This document shows positions 1 through 8,051 of a DNA stretch of 64,000 nucleotides, piece after piece; within the stretch, counting starts at the first letter, position 1; each line of letters begins with the position of its first letter. This DNA comes from Nocardia asteroides. GTDB taxonomy: Bacteria; Actinomycetota; Actinomycetes; Mycobacteriales; Mycobacteriaceae. Below the pieces are notes generated by a model. The model had not been told where the DNA came from. It did no database searches and was given only the letters and a program-made list of their open reading frames with translations. The stretch is from the NCBI GenBank assembly GCA_019930625.1, contig CP082844.1, forward strand, positions 4,650,001 to 4,714,000, read 5' to 3'. Both the position numbers and the translations under genes were made by a program.

Positions 1-210
1 GTGGAGCGGGTCGCGGGCTCACCGGTGAGCCTGGGCTGGTTCGTCGGCAGTCGCGCGGAGGTCGACAGTGCTCTGGAACTCGCGCGCGCGGCGGGCGGCG
101 CCATCGTGCATCCGCCGCGGCAGCGGCCCTGGGGCATCTACGCGGGCTATTTCGCCGATCCGGACGGTCACCTCTGGGAAGTCGTGTTCTTCGAGGACCG
201 GGCGAGCTGA
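1..210 (+). CDS. VOC (glyoxalase-type) family protein, C-terminal part
   Basis: This is the 3' end of a gene that enters from outside the window. The last 69 residues end with a typical VOC-fold strand pattern: a GWFVGSRAEVD segment, then YAGYFADPDGHLWEV, the F-x-DPDG-x-x-W-E motif in which the Glu is usually a metal ligand. The family includes glyoxalases, fosfomycin-type resistance proteins and dioxygenases; the substrate cannot be told from this fragment. The GTG at base 1 is probably internal rather than the true start. A strong hairpin follows the stop. Confidence 0.75.
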   Translation: MERVAGSPVSLGWFVGSRAEVDSALELARAAGGAIVHPPRQRPWGIYAGYFADPDGHLWEVVFFEDRAS

Positions 211-217
211 GTTCCAC

Positions 218-246
218 GGTGGCGGCGCCGACTCGGCGCCGCCACC
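218..246. terminator. Bidirectional hairpin terminator candidate
   Basis: A perfect 14-bp inverted repeat (GGTGGCGGCGCCGA / TCGGCGCCGCCACC) with almost no spacer lies between two convergent genes, the VOC gene and the secreted cyclophilin. There is no U-tract, as is common in actinobacteria. Confidence 0.7.
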
Positions 247-261
247 GGGCTGGTACGGAAG

Positions 262-993
262 TCAGTTGCGGACGGCCGCGACCGAATCGAGCACGACATC
301 CACGGCCGGTGCGCCGTCGGCCGACCCGTCCTTGACGCCGGCGGCCGCGATGGAGTCGAGCACGTCCATGCCCGCGGTGACCCTGCCGAACGGCGTGTAA
401 CTCGGCGGCAGCGGCGCATCACGGTAGACCAGGAAGAATTGGCTGCCGTTGGTGCCGGGCCCGGCGTTCGCCATGGCGACCGTGCCTGCCGGGTAGGTGG
501 CTCCGGTCAGGTTCTCGTCGGGGAAGAAGTAGCCGGGGCCGCCCATGCCGGTCGCGGTCGGGTCGCCGCACTGCAGGACGAAGATGCCCTCGGTGGTCAT
601 CCGGTGGCACTTCGTGTGGTCGAAGAACCGCTCACCGGCCAGGAATACGAACGAGTTGACCGTGCGCGGCGCGCGGGCCGCGTCCAGGGCGATGGTCACG
701 GTGCCACACGTGGTGGCCAGCGTCGCCGTGTATCCGGCGTTGGTGTCGATGCTCATGCCGGGTTCGGCGGGCCACTGCTTGCCGTTCGGCTGCCCCGCGG
801 CCGGTGCGGCGCAACCGGTCGGCCCCTGCTCCCGAGCCGGTGCCGGGCTCGCCGAGACGATACCCGCCGTGGAGGCCACCAGTGTCACGCCGACGGCGAG
901 AATCCCGAGGATCCGCAGCGATCGCCACGGTAAACCCCGGCGCCCCGCGCGCCGACCGTCGACGAGTTCTCGTGCTTGCACTTCGCTGCTCAC
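262..993 (-). CDS. Secreted/anchored cyclophilin-type peptidyl-prolyl isomerase
   Basis: 243 residues. The N-terminus is basic, followed by a hydrophobic segment at about residues 28-48 (LGILAVGVTLVAS...) that acts as a signal peptide or membrane anchor. Residues from about 80 form the cyclophilin domain: FFDHTKCHRM, a GSQFFLVYRD motif and the FGRV segment. The enzyme should isomerise X-Pro bonds in exported proteins. The fold resembles mycobacterial PpiB-type exported cyclophilins. It is divergent from the nitrilase gene that begins about 200 bases away. Confidence 0.88.
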   Translation of the reverse strand: MSSEVQARELVDGRRAGRRGLPWRSLRILGILAVGVTLVASTAGIVSASPAPAREQGPTGCAAPAAGQPNGKQWPAEPGMSIDTNAGYTATLATTCGTVTIALDAARAPRTVNSFVFLAGERFFDHTKCHRMTTEGIFVLQCGDPTATGMGGPGYFFPDENLTGATYPAGTVAMANAGPGTNGSQFFLVYRDAPLPPSYTPFGRVTAGMDVLDSIAAAGVKDGSADGAPAVDVVLDSVAAVRN

Positions 994-1199
994 CGCTGGA
1001 AATCTCCTTCACTCGGGTTTGCGCACCGGACGATGCAGCGCGAATCATTCCATCTCCCCGATCCTGGCGGGGGAGTACGGCTCGATCGACCGTGTGCGCG
1101 GTCCGATATGTGGGCCCTCGATGGCTGCAGATCGGCCACAAAATGTTTCCGGCAACTTGTTGGACAACAGTAGTTGTTCCCGGTGATGTAGAACGAAGC

Positions 1200-2036
1200 A
1201 TGGGAATCGTTCGAGCGGCGCTGGTCCAAACGAACTGGACCGGTGACAAAGAGTCGATGATCAAGGCGCACGAGGACTACGCGCGCCGGGCCGCCGCGCA
1301 GGGGGCCACGGTGATCTGCTTCCAGGAGCTGTTCTACGGGCCGTACTTCTGTCAGCAGCAGGACACGGAGTTCTACGAGTACGCCGAGTCCGTCCCGGGG
1401 CCGACGACCGAGAGATTCGCCGAATTGGCGGAGCAATTGCGCATGGTGATGATCCTGCCGGTGTACGAGCAGCAGCAGCCGGGTCTGCTGTACAACACGG
1501 CGGCGGTGATCGACGCCGACGGCAGCTATCTCGGCAAGTACCGCAAACATCACCTCCCGCACGTCCACGGGTTCTGGGAGAAGTTCTACTTCCGGCCGGG
1601 CAACCTGGGCTGGCCGGTTTTCGACACCGCGGTCGGCAAAGTCGGCGTCTACATCTGCTACGACCGGCACTTCCCGGAGGGTTGGCGCGCGCTGGGCCTC
1701 GCGGGCGCCGAGATCGTGTTCAACCCGTCGGCCACCTCGCGGGGCCTGTCCGGCTACCTCTGGAAACTGGAGCAGCCGGCCGCCGCGGTGGCCAACGAGT
1801 ATTTCATCGGCGCCATCAACCGGGTCGGCGTCGAGGAGTACGGCGACGACGACTTCTACGGCACCAGCTATTTCGCCGACCCCGAAGGCAGATTCGTCGG
1901 CGACGTCGCCTCCGATATCGACCCCGAACTGGTCGTCCGCGATCTGGATATGGACTTGATCAAGGTGGTGCGCGACCGCTGGGCGTTCTACCGCGACCGC
2001 CGCCCCGACGCCTATGGGCCGCTGGTGGCCCCCTGA
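1200..2036 (+). CDS. Nitrilase-superfamily amidohydrolase (beta-ureidopropionase / N-carbamoyl amidase type)
   Basis: 278 residues from the ATG at 1200, which gives the normal family N-terminus (MGIVRAALVQ); the frame stays open upstream but that extension is not family-like. The catalytic Glu-Lys-Cys set of the superfamily is visible: Glu in FQELFYGPYF, Lys in KYRKHHLPH and Cys in GVYICYDRHFPE. This subtype hydrolyses N-carbamoyl amino acids to amino acid, CO2 and ammonia, the last step of reductive pyrimidine or hydantoin breakdown. The next gene, a hydantoinase/dihydropyrimidinase, would supply the substrate, which supports that role. N-carbamoylputrescine amidase is the main alternative. 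Confidence 0.88.
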   Translation: MGIVRAALVQTNWTGDKESMIKAHEDYARRAAAQGATVICFQELFYGPYFCQQQDTEFYEYAESVPGPTTERFAELAEQLRMVMILPVYEQQQPGLLYNTAAVIDADGSYLGKYRKHHLPHVHGFWEKFYFRPGNLGWPVFDTAVGKVGVYICYDRHFPEGWRALGLAGAEIVFNPSATSRGLSGYLWKLEQPAAAVANEYFIGAINRVGVEEYGDDDFYGTSYFADPEGRFVGDVASDIDPELVVRDLDMDLIKVVRDRWAFYRDRRPDAYGPLVAP

Positions 2037-2052
2037 GAACGGGGAGAAGGAG

Positions 2053-3474
2053 ATGGCGCGCACTTTCATCCACGGCGGCACGGTGGTCTGCGCCACCGGA
2101 GCCCAACCGCTCGACGTACTCGTCGACGGCGAGAGCATCGCCGCCGTTCTCCAGCCGGGTTCCACCGCGCTGGGCGCGGACCTCGCCGCGTCCGCCGATC
2201 GGGTATTCGACGCGACCGGCAGATACGTGATCCCCGGCGGGGTGGACGGCCACACCCACATGCAAATGCCCTTCGGGGGGACCGAAGCCTCCGACACCTT
2301 CGAGACAGGCACCCGTGCCGCCGCGTGGGGTGGCACCACCACGATCATCGACTTCGCCGTCCAGAAGCCGGGGGAGCGCGTCCAGGAGACCCTGGCCGCC
2401 TGGCACCACAAGGCGGCCGGACAGTGCGCGATCGACTACGGGTTCCACCAGATCATCGGCGAAGTCGACGACGAGTCCCTGAAGGGGATGAGCGAATTGG
2501 TGGCAGAGGGCGTCACCAGCTTCAAGCTGTTCATGGCCTACCCGGGTGTCTTCTACTCCACCGACGGCCAGATATTGCGCGCCATGCAGTCGGCGGCGGA
2601 GCTGGGTGCGCTGGTGATGATGCACGCCGAGAACGGCATCGCCATCGATGTGCTGGTCGAGCAAGCGCTCGCGCGCGGGGAGACCGCACCGTACTTCCAC
2701 GGCACGACCAGGCCGTGGCAGCTGGAGGAGGAGGCGACCCACCGCGCGATCATGCTGGCCGAGCTGACCGGCGTGCCGCTGTATGTCGTGCACGTATCGG
2801 CCGAGCAGGCACTGGCGCAGATCGCCGCCGCCCGCGACGCCGGACGCAACGTCTTCGGCGAGACCTGCCCGCAGTACCTGTACCTCTCGCTCGAAGAGCA
2901 GCTCGGCGCACCCGGTTTCGAAGGCGCCAAATGGGTGTGTTCCACCCCGCTGCGGTCGAAAGCCGAAGGGCATCAGGACGAGTTGTGGCGCTATATACGC
3001 ACCGGTGACGTCACGACGGTCGGCACCGACCACTGTCCGTTCTGCATGAAGGACCAGAAGGACATGGGCTTCGGCGACTTCAGCAAGATCCCCAACGGCA
3101 TCGGCGGCGTGGAGCATCGGATGGACCTGATGTTCCAGGGCGTCCGATCCGGCCGGATCTCGCTGGAACGATGGGTCGAGGTCTGCTGCACCACGCCGGC
3201 CCGGATGTTCGGCATGTACCCGCGCAAAGGGGTGATCAGCCCGGGCGCGGACGCCGACATCGTGATCTACGACCCGGGCGGCCACACCAGCATCGGTCTC
3301 GGCAAGACACATCACATGAACATGGACTATTCGGCCTACGAGGGCTTCGAGATCGACGGACACGTCGACACGGTGCTGTCGCGGGGCCGTGTGGTCGTCG
3401 ATGACGGCGTCTACCTCGGTCACGCGGGGCACGGCCGGTTCGTCGAGCGCGCACTGTCGCAGAACCTGATCTGA
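2053..3474 (+). CDS. Dihydropyrimidinase / D-hydantoinase
   Basis: 473 residues, the normal length for the family. An in-frame ATG at 2014 overlaps the upstream gene; 2053 is preferred because a GGAGAAGGAG ribosome-binding site lies just upstream. The binuclear-metal amidohydrolase signature is complete: HTHMQMP (two His), the Lys to be carboxylated in TSFKLFMAYPG, His in MMHAENG and in VVHVS, and Asp in GTDHCPF. It opens dihydropyrimidines or hydantoins to N-carbamoyl amino acids, which the upstream nitrilase-type enzyme would cleave. No classical dihydropyrimidine dehydrogenase is present in the window. Confidence 0.93.
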   Translation: MARTFIHGGTVVCATGAQPLDVLVDGESIAAVLQPGSTALGADLAASADRVFDATGRYVIPGGVDGHTHMQMPFGGTEASDTFETGTRAAAWGGTTTIIDFAVQKPGERVQETLAAWHHKAAGQCAIDYGFHQIIGEVDDESLKGMSELVAEGVTSFKLFMAYPGVFYSTDGQILRAMQSAAELGALVMMHAENGIAIDVLVEQALARGETAPYFHGTTRPWQLEEEATHRAIMLAELTGVPLYVVHVSAEQALAQIAAARDAGRNVFGETCPQYLYLSLEEQLGAPGFEGAKWVCSTPLRSKAEGHQDELWRYIRTGDVTTVGTDHCPFCMKDQKDMGFGDFSKIPNGIGGVEHRMDLMFQGVRSGRISLERWVEVCCTTPARMFGMYPRKGVISPGADADIVIYDPGGHTSIGLGKTHHMNMDYSAYEGFEIDGHVDTVLSRGRVVVDDGVYLGHAGHGRFVERALSQNLI

Positions 3475-3509
3475 CGCCGCATCTCGATCCTCGGAACGGA
3501 GAGTGCCGA

Positions 3510-4547
3510 ATGGACATCGGTCTGGTGCTGCAATGCACGCCCCCTGCCTCGCGCGTGATCGAACTGGCCAGGCTGGCGGAGACATACGGGTTCTCGCACG
3601 TCTGGACGTTCGACTCGCATCTGCTCTGGCAGGAACCCTACGTCATCCACAGCCAGATCCTGGCGGCCACGCGCAAGGTCATGGTCGGTCCGATGGTGAC
3701 CAATCCGTCCACCCGGGACTGGACGGTGACCGCGTCGACCTTCGCCACGCTGAACGAGATGTTCGGTAATCGCACGCTGTGCGGGATCGGCCGCGGGGAT
3801 TCGGCTGTGCGCACCCAGGGCGGGAACCCGGCCACTCTCGCCACCCTGCGACAGGCGGTCGAGGTGATCCGGGAGCTGGGCAACGGACGCAGCGCGCGCG
3901 TGGGCGACACTCTGGTCCGCTTGCCGTGGGCGACCGGCTCGCGGCTGGAGGTGTGGGTGGCGGGCTACGGACCACGCGCCCTCGACCTGACCGGCGCGGT
4001 GGCGGACGGATTCATCCTGCAACTGGCCGACCCGGACATCACCGCCTGGACGATCGCGCGGGTGCGGGCGGCGGCCGAGCGCGCAGGAAGGGACCCGGCG
4101 GCGATCCGGATGTGCGTGGCCGCACCCGCGTACGTCACCGACGGGACGGACGCGGCGCTCGCGCACGCGCGGCAGCAGTGCCGATGGTTCGGCGGAATGG
4201 TCGGCAACCATGTGGCGGAGATCGTCACGAAATACGGTACGGCGGGTGACATCCCGGCCGCACTCACCGACTACGTCGAAGGCAGGCGGGGCTACGACTA
4301 CACCCAGCACGGACGCGCGGGCAACGTCCACGCCGAGTATGTGCCCGATGCCATCGTGGACCGCTTCTGCCTGCTGGGCACGCCCGACGAGCACCTGTCC
4401 CGGTTGCGGGAGCTGGCGGGGCTCGGCGTGGACCAATTCGCTGTCTACCTCCAGCACGACGCGAAGACGACGACCCTGGAGGCGTACGGTGAATCGGTGC
4501 TGCCTCGTCTCGCCCCTTTCCTGACCGCCGCCCGATCGACAGGGTAG
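3510..4547 (+). CDS. LLM-class flavin/F420-dependent oxidoreductase linked to hydantoinase
   Basis: 345 residues with the luciferase-like TIM-barrel pattern: the MDIGLVLQCTPP start, GFSHVWTFDSH, a GIGRGDSA turn and a C-terminal LARLRELAGLGVDQF-type segment (read here as LSRLRELAGLGVD). I recall that LLM oxidoreductases of this type are often encoded beside hydantoinases in actinobacteria. Position in this operon suggests a redox step on the pyrimidine/hydantoin substrate, possibly with F420; the cofactor is inferred, not seen. It is 35 bases downstream of the hydantoinase and is the last gene of the operon. Confidence 0.85.
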   Translation: MDIGLVLQCTPPASRVIELARLAETYGFSHVWTFDSHLLWQEPYVIHSQILAATRKVMVGPMVTNPSTRDWTVTASTFATLNEMFGNRTLCGIGRGDSAVRTQGGNPATLATLRQAVEVIRELGNGRSARVGDTLVRLPWATGSRLEVWVAGYGPRALDLTGAVADGFILQLADPDITAWTIARVRAAAERAGRDPAAIRMCVAAPAYVTDGTDAALAHARQQCRWFGGMVGNHVAEIVTKYGTAGDIPAALTDYVEGRRGYDYTQHGRAGNVHAEYVPDAIVDRFCLLGTPDEHLSRLRELAGLGVDQFAVYLQHDAKTTTLEAYGESVLPRLAPFLTAARSTG

Positions 4548-4586
4548 CGATGGTCGGATCTGGCCGCAGTAACCCGTCGATGGCTC

Positions 4587-5033
4587 TCATAGCGGCCGAA
4601 AGGTTTGCTCTTCGCCGGAAACCGCTGCCATGCCGATAACCTCGCCCAGCACCGCGCGCACAGTGGCGACCTGGTCCCCGCCTACCCTGGCGATCAGCTC
4701 GCGCTCGTAGGCGGCGTGGAATTCGCGCACCGCGGCCAGTAGGTCGCGCCCTCGGGCGGACAGGTGCAGCAGCTTGGCCCGCTTGTCGGCCGGATCCGGG
4801 CGCCGCTCCACGTACCCGCGCCGCACCATTTCGTCGACGACCTTGGCCGCGCCCTGCGCGCTGATACCGAGCCCCTCAGCCAGTTGACTTGCAGTGCGGG
4901 CGTTCTCGGCCAGCGAACGCAGGACGTAGCCGTAGGACGCACCGAGTCCGCGATAGCCGCGCTCAGCCAGGTGGACGTGTAACTCTCCGACCAACTGCTG
5001 ATATGCCTTCCCGAGCAGGATCCCGAAATCCAT
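4587..5033 (-). CDS. MarR-family transcriptional regulator
   Basis: 148 residues. The winged helix-turn-helix is clear at about residues 38-90: LAENARTASQLAEGLGISAQGAAKVVDEM followed by the wing YVERRPDPADKRAKLLHLS, the D-x-R-A-K signature of MarR proteins. It is divergent from the cupin gene with a 31-bp palindrome between the two start codons, so autoregulation plus control of the cupin gene is likely. The inducer is unknown. Confidence 0.9.
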   Translation of the reverse strand: MDFGILLGKAYQQLVGELHVHLAERGYRGLGASYGYVLRSLAENARTASQLAEGLGISAQGAAKVVDEMVRRGYVERRPDPADKRAKLLHLSARGRDLLAAVREFHAAYERELIARVGGDQVATVRAVLGEVIGMAAVSGEEQTFRPL

Positions 5034-5056
5034 CTTGACTCTCCTTCCATCAATAT

Positions 5057-5087
5057 GTTCAACTTTAGTTGTACACTAAGGTTGAAC
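5057..5087. promoter_or_regulatory. Palindromic MarR operator candidate
   Basis: A near-perfect 31-bp inverted repeat centred on 5072 has outer arms GTTCAAC and GTTGAAC and inner halves TTAGT and CTAA around GTAC. A further half-site, GGTTGAAG, follows at about 5093-5100. It lies exactly between the divergent MarR and cupin genes, overlapping where both promoters must be. Confidence 0.75.
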
Positions 5088-5114
5088 ACCTTGGTTGAAG
5101 ATTAGGAGACACGC

Positions 5115-5489
5115 ATGCCACACATCACCGCCGACAGCGCGCCACGCTTCGAGAACGACCACGCGACATTCATCGGCCTGGCCGCACCCAGCCGCGGCTC
5201 CATCGAGAACAGCGCCTGGCGACTGACCCTGAAGCCCGGCATCGACGCTCCCGCACACGCCCTGGACCGCGAGGAGATCTTCATCGCGCTGTCCGGAACG
5301 ATGACCGTCACCATGGGCGACGAAACCTTCACCGTCACAGCCGGAGACGCACTGATCGTGCCCGCATACCAACAATTCGCAATGTCCACACCCAGTGATG
5401 AACCCTTCGAGGCAATCGTCGTATTACCCGTCGGCGGACAGGGACTCATCCCCGGCCGACCCCCCATCGTCGCCCCCTGGGCCCGCTGA
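5115..5489 (+). CDS. Cupin-domain protein
   Basis: 124 residues forming a single cupin barrel. The first motif is degenerate (PGIDAPAHALDREEIFIALSG: His and Glu retained); the second is G-D-A-L-I-V-P-A-Y-Q-Q-F with Gln where the metal-binding His often stands. The family includes small dioxygenases, isomerases and ligand-binding proteins, and metal binding may be weak here. Divergence from the MarR gene and the shared operator suggest it responds to the same small molecule. Function not assignable. Confidence 0.85.
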   Translation: MPHITADSAPRFENDHATFIGLAAPSRGSIENSAWRLTLKPGIDAPAHALDREEIFIALSGTMTVTMGDETFTVTAGDALIVPAYQQFAMSTPSDEPFEAIVVLPVGGQGLIPGRPPIVAPWAR

Positions 5490-5843
5490 CCCCCATAGAA
5501 ATCCGACCCGTCCCCGATTCGCGATTCAGAGCGAGGTGTTCTTCGCCCAGAGGATCGGCATGGCCAGCGCCGATCGGCGGCCACCTGCGCGACCGGCGGC
5601 GACCAGAGGGAGTGTCGGATTGCCGGTGGATCCGACCTCGGTAAGGGTTAGGCATGCTCGGCTCATCGGACCGAGATCAGATCCACCGGAGTTCCGGCAC
5701 TCCCATTCCTCGCTGAATAAGTCTCGGCCGCGCAGGTACTCATCGTCACAGCCGGCCATCGCGGCGATCCCCGAGATCGCGCTCATATGCGCACCGTGCG
5801 ACAGACCGCGCAGGGATGGTCCCGCTGAGCCCGATACATCTGG
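5490..5843. other. Intergenic stretch without recognised gene
   Basis: About 350 bases between the cupin stop and the next minus-strand gene. Open frames cross it on both strands but none resembles a known protein or has a convincing ribosome-binding site. I see no RNA gene or clear hairpin. Confidence 0.5.
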
Positions 5844-6335
5844 TCAGCGGTCGAATTCGAGCCGTTCCCAGCTCAGTGCTGTTCGCCAGTCTCCGCGCTG
5901 GAATGCCCAGTCCTGGACGGCGTTCACCACGGTGTCGAATGCGGGAGAGAAGGCGCTGTCCCACGGAGCGTCGTCGCTGACGGTGGCACGGAAATGCGCA
6001 TCCGGTCCTCCGTCGCGAAATTCGACGATATAACCGTGCCCCTGCTCTGGATCCACTTGTTCATCGAGGTGAACCTGAATGTAGTAGTCGCCGGGTTCGG
6101 GGCCGTCGAGCCGGTCGACGATCACGAAGGGCGCACTCAGGTTCATGTCCGCGAGGATGTCGTGCAGTTGCGTCTCGGATGGATTCTCGATCGTCCGGTA
6201 GGAATCTGTCGCTACGACTCTCGGCGATGAGGTCTGGTCTCGAGTCACTCGAGCAGAGTACGGGGTGTGTTGAGCATCAGTCGAACCACGACATAGTGGC
6301 GCACCTGGCCTACGCGGAGTTTCACTGGATAACAC
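5844..6335 (-). CDS. Hypothetical protein, Imm1-like
   Basis: 163 residues from the first ATG; a GTG at 6251 would give a 135-residue form starting VTRDQTSS and avoid overlap with the DoxX gene. The C-terminal two thirds (APFVIVDRL, YYIQVHLDE, YIVEFRDGG, HFRATV, then VQDWAFQRGDWR) follow the alternating strand pattern with Tyr-x-Gln and Glu-Phe positions seen in actinobacterial Imm1-type immunity proteins. No cognate toxin is visible nearby, so the immunity role is only a family resemblance. It is downstream of and overlaps the DoxX gene on the same strand. Confidence 0.5.
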   Translation of the reverse strand: MLSSETPRRPGAPLCRGSTDAQHTPYSARVTRDQTSSPRVVATDSYRTIENPSETQLHDILADMNLSAPFVIVDRLDGPEPGDYYIQVHLDEQVDPEQGHGYIVEFRDGGPDAHFRATVSDDAPWDSAFSPAFDTVVNAVQDWAFQRGDWRTALSWERLEFDR

Positions 6336-6663
6336 TCATAACCCCTGCCACTGCCGAGAGAACACCCATCACGGCGGCCGCGGCCGGCTTTATTCTCGGA
6401 TCGTTCGCCCGCAGATGGCACACCACTGCTCCGATGGTCAGCCCGACCAACCCTATTGCAGAAACGATTGCCAGTGGTTTCAATGCCAACCCGCCCATCA
6501 GGCCCGCGCCACCACACACCTCCAGCGCGCCGATTACCCGGTAGGCCCAGTAGGGGAAGCCAAATCGCGCCGCATCGTCCCTCATCACTTCGAAGCCCGC
6601 TAGCTTGGCCACACCTGCCCCCACAAAACTAACCCCCAGCAGCACGATCACTATGACGACCAC
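6322..6663 (-). CDS. DoxX-family small membrane protein
   Basis: 113 residues with four predicted membrane segments: at the start (VVIVIVLLGVSFVGAGVAKL), near 45 (VIGALEVCGGAGLMGGLAL), near 65-80 (AIVSAIGLVGLTIGAVV) and at the end (AAAAVMGVLSAVAGVM). The GxxKL and E-x-x-G-G-x-G-L positions are typical of DoxX/DoxD-like proteins. The gene lies 74 bases behind the FAD monooxygenase on the same strand and could be the last cistron of the biosynthetic operon. No catalytic role is established for the family. Confidence 0.8.
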   Translation of the reverse strand: MVVIVIVLLGVSFVGAGVAKLAGFEVMRDDAARFGFPYWAYRVIGALEVCGGAGLMGGLALKPLAIVSAIGLVGLTIGAVVCHLRANDPRIKPAAAAVMGVLSAVAGVMSVIQ

Positions 6664-6737
6664 CTCTACCTACCTTCCGCATGAAGTCTTGATTGGAACG
6701 AATTGAGTTTTACCGCTGCTGCCCAGTCCACCAGCGT

Positions 6738-8051
6738 TCACCAGGACTCTGCTGGCTGTGGGAACGAATCGTGCAGGGGCTGACCGACGGCGTAGGGCGA
6801 GGTCGGTTCAGCGTTGAGTTGTGCTGGAGTGAACCCGCCGGTCTGGGCGTACCGGCGGGAGATCTCCCGGAGTTCGTCTATCGAGATCACGTCCTCGACC
6901 GCGGTGAAGCCGCCAGGGGCGCGCCGGTGCACGAGGTCGATCGCCTGCTCCGGCCCCATCCTTCGGTTCGCTGCCTGGACCCCGGTCATCTTAGGTCTGC
7001 GATCGGCCTCGAACGCCGCCAGCGCCTCACCAGGGTCATCCGAGGTGGCGAGGTAGTACGCGACCGCGCGACCGTCCACGATCGCCTGCGTCGCCCCGTT
7101 CGAGCCGACCGGATACATGGGGTGCGCGGCGTCACCGAGCAGGACAACATGGCCGAATGCCCACCGTGGCAAGGGATCCCGGTCCAGCATCGGGTACTCG
7201 AGGATGTCCACCGCCTCGGAGATCAGCGCCGGGATGTCCAGCCACGGCTGCGCCCAGCTACTGTAGTGGCGTAGCACGTGGGCGCGTCGCTCGGCGGAAT
7301 TGGTTCCCCCTGGCGGTAGGGCCGTGGATGGCAGGCCGGTCACCCAGTTGATCAATGAGGGGCTGCCTGAGCTGGCCGGAGGGACGATCGGATAGACCAC
7401 AATCTTCTGCTGGTCGTCGCCGATGACGATCATCGACCGTCCAGACAGGTATGGCTCGGCCCAAGTGGTCCCTCGCCACATCACGAGACCGTTGCCGCAA
7501 GGCTCGCCCTCTGCTGGATAGAGGGCGGCGCGAACCGTCGAGTGCAGGCCATCCGCGCCGATGAGGACATCGGCCTCTCGGACGCTGCTGCCGCCGGCCG
7601 CTGGGTGCTGAAGCGCCACCTTCACGCGGTCAGCGCCACGCGGCTCGAAGCCGACAACCCGCGCGTCGGTCACCAACGAATCCTTGCCCAGCCTGTGCAC
7701 CACCGCGGCCGCCAGGGTTCGCTGCAGGTGACCGCGGTGGACGGACAACTGCGGCCACCGGTGCCCGGCTGCGACTCCGCGTGGCTCCCGCCAGATGAGG
7801 CTGCCGCAACGGTGGTACAGCGAGAAGTCCAGCGTTTTCACCGCGCGGCGGGAGACCGCATCGAACACGCCGAGCCCGGTCAGCTCGCGGACCGCGTTCG
7901 GCAGGATATTGAGGCCGACACCTATCGGCTGGATGGAGGGCACCGCCTCGACCACCACGACGTTGGTGAACCCGGCCGCGTGCAACGACAGGGCCGCGCT
8001 GAGGCCACCGATCCCGGCCCCGGCGATGACAATTCGGAGATCGCTATCCAC
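6738..8051 (-). CDS. FAD-dependent aromatic monooxygenase (PhzS/salicylate-hydroxylase-like)
   Basis: About 437 residues from the GTG at 8051. That start overlaps the end of the prnB-like gene (GGTGGATAG), has an AAGGA upstream and begins just before the first Rossmann strand (LRIVIAGAGIGG). The reading frame continues upstream, but that part has no family similarity. Class A flavoprotein motifs are all visible: GAGIGG, the DG motif in VLIGADGLHSTVR and the GD motif in VVLLGDAAHPMYPVGSNGATQAIVDG-type sequence. The last motif most resembles phenazine monooxygenase PhzS. It should hydroxylate an aromatic ring, presumably the phenylpyrrole or anilide made by its neighbours. Translational coupling with prnB supports a shared pathway. 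Confidence 0.88.
   Translation of the reverse strand: MDSDLRIVIAGAGIGGLSAALSLHAAGFTNVVVVEAVPSIQPIGVGLNILPNAVRELTGLGVFDAVSRRAVKTLDFSLYHRCGSLIWREPRGVAAGHRWPQLSVHRGHLQRTLAAAVVHRLGKDSLVTDARVVGFEPRGADRVKVALQHPAAGGSSVREADVLIGADGLHSTVRAALYPAEGEPCGNGLVMWRGTTWAEPYLSGRSMIVIGDDQQKIVVYPIVPPASSGSPSLINWVTGLPSTALPPGGTNSAERRAHVLRHYSSWAQPWLDIPALISEAVDILEYPMLDRDPLPRWAFGHVVLLGDAAHPMYPVGSNGATQAIVDGRAVAYYLATSDDPGEALAAFEADRRPKMTGVQAANRRMGPEQAIDLVHRRAPGGFTAVEDVISIDELREISRRYAQTGGFTPAQLNAEPTSPYAVGQPLHDSFPQPAESW

Noticed and set aside
804..1199. N-terminal extension of the nitrilase-type protein
   Set aside because: Antisense to the cyclophilin gene and its promoter; the family N-terminus begins at the ATG at 1200.
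5526..5786. An 86-codon minus-strand frame in the gap after the cupin gene
   Set aside because: No ribosome-binding site, no recognisable domain and overlapping frames on the other strand; kept as an empty gap.
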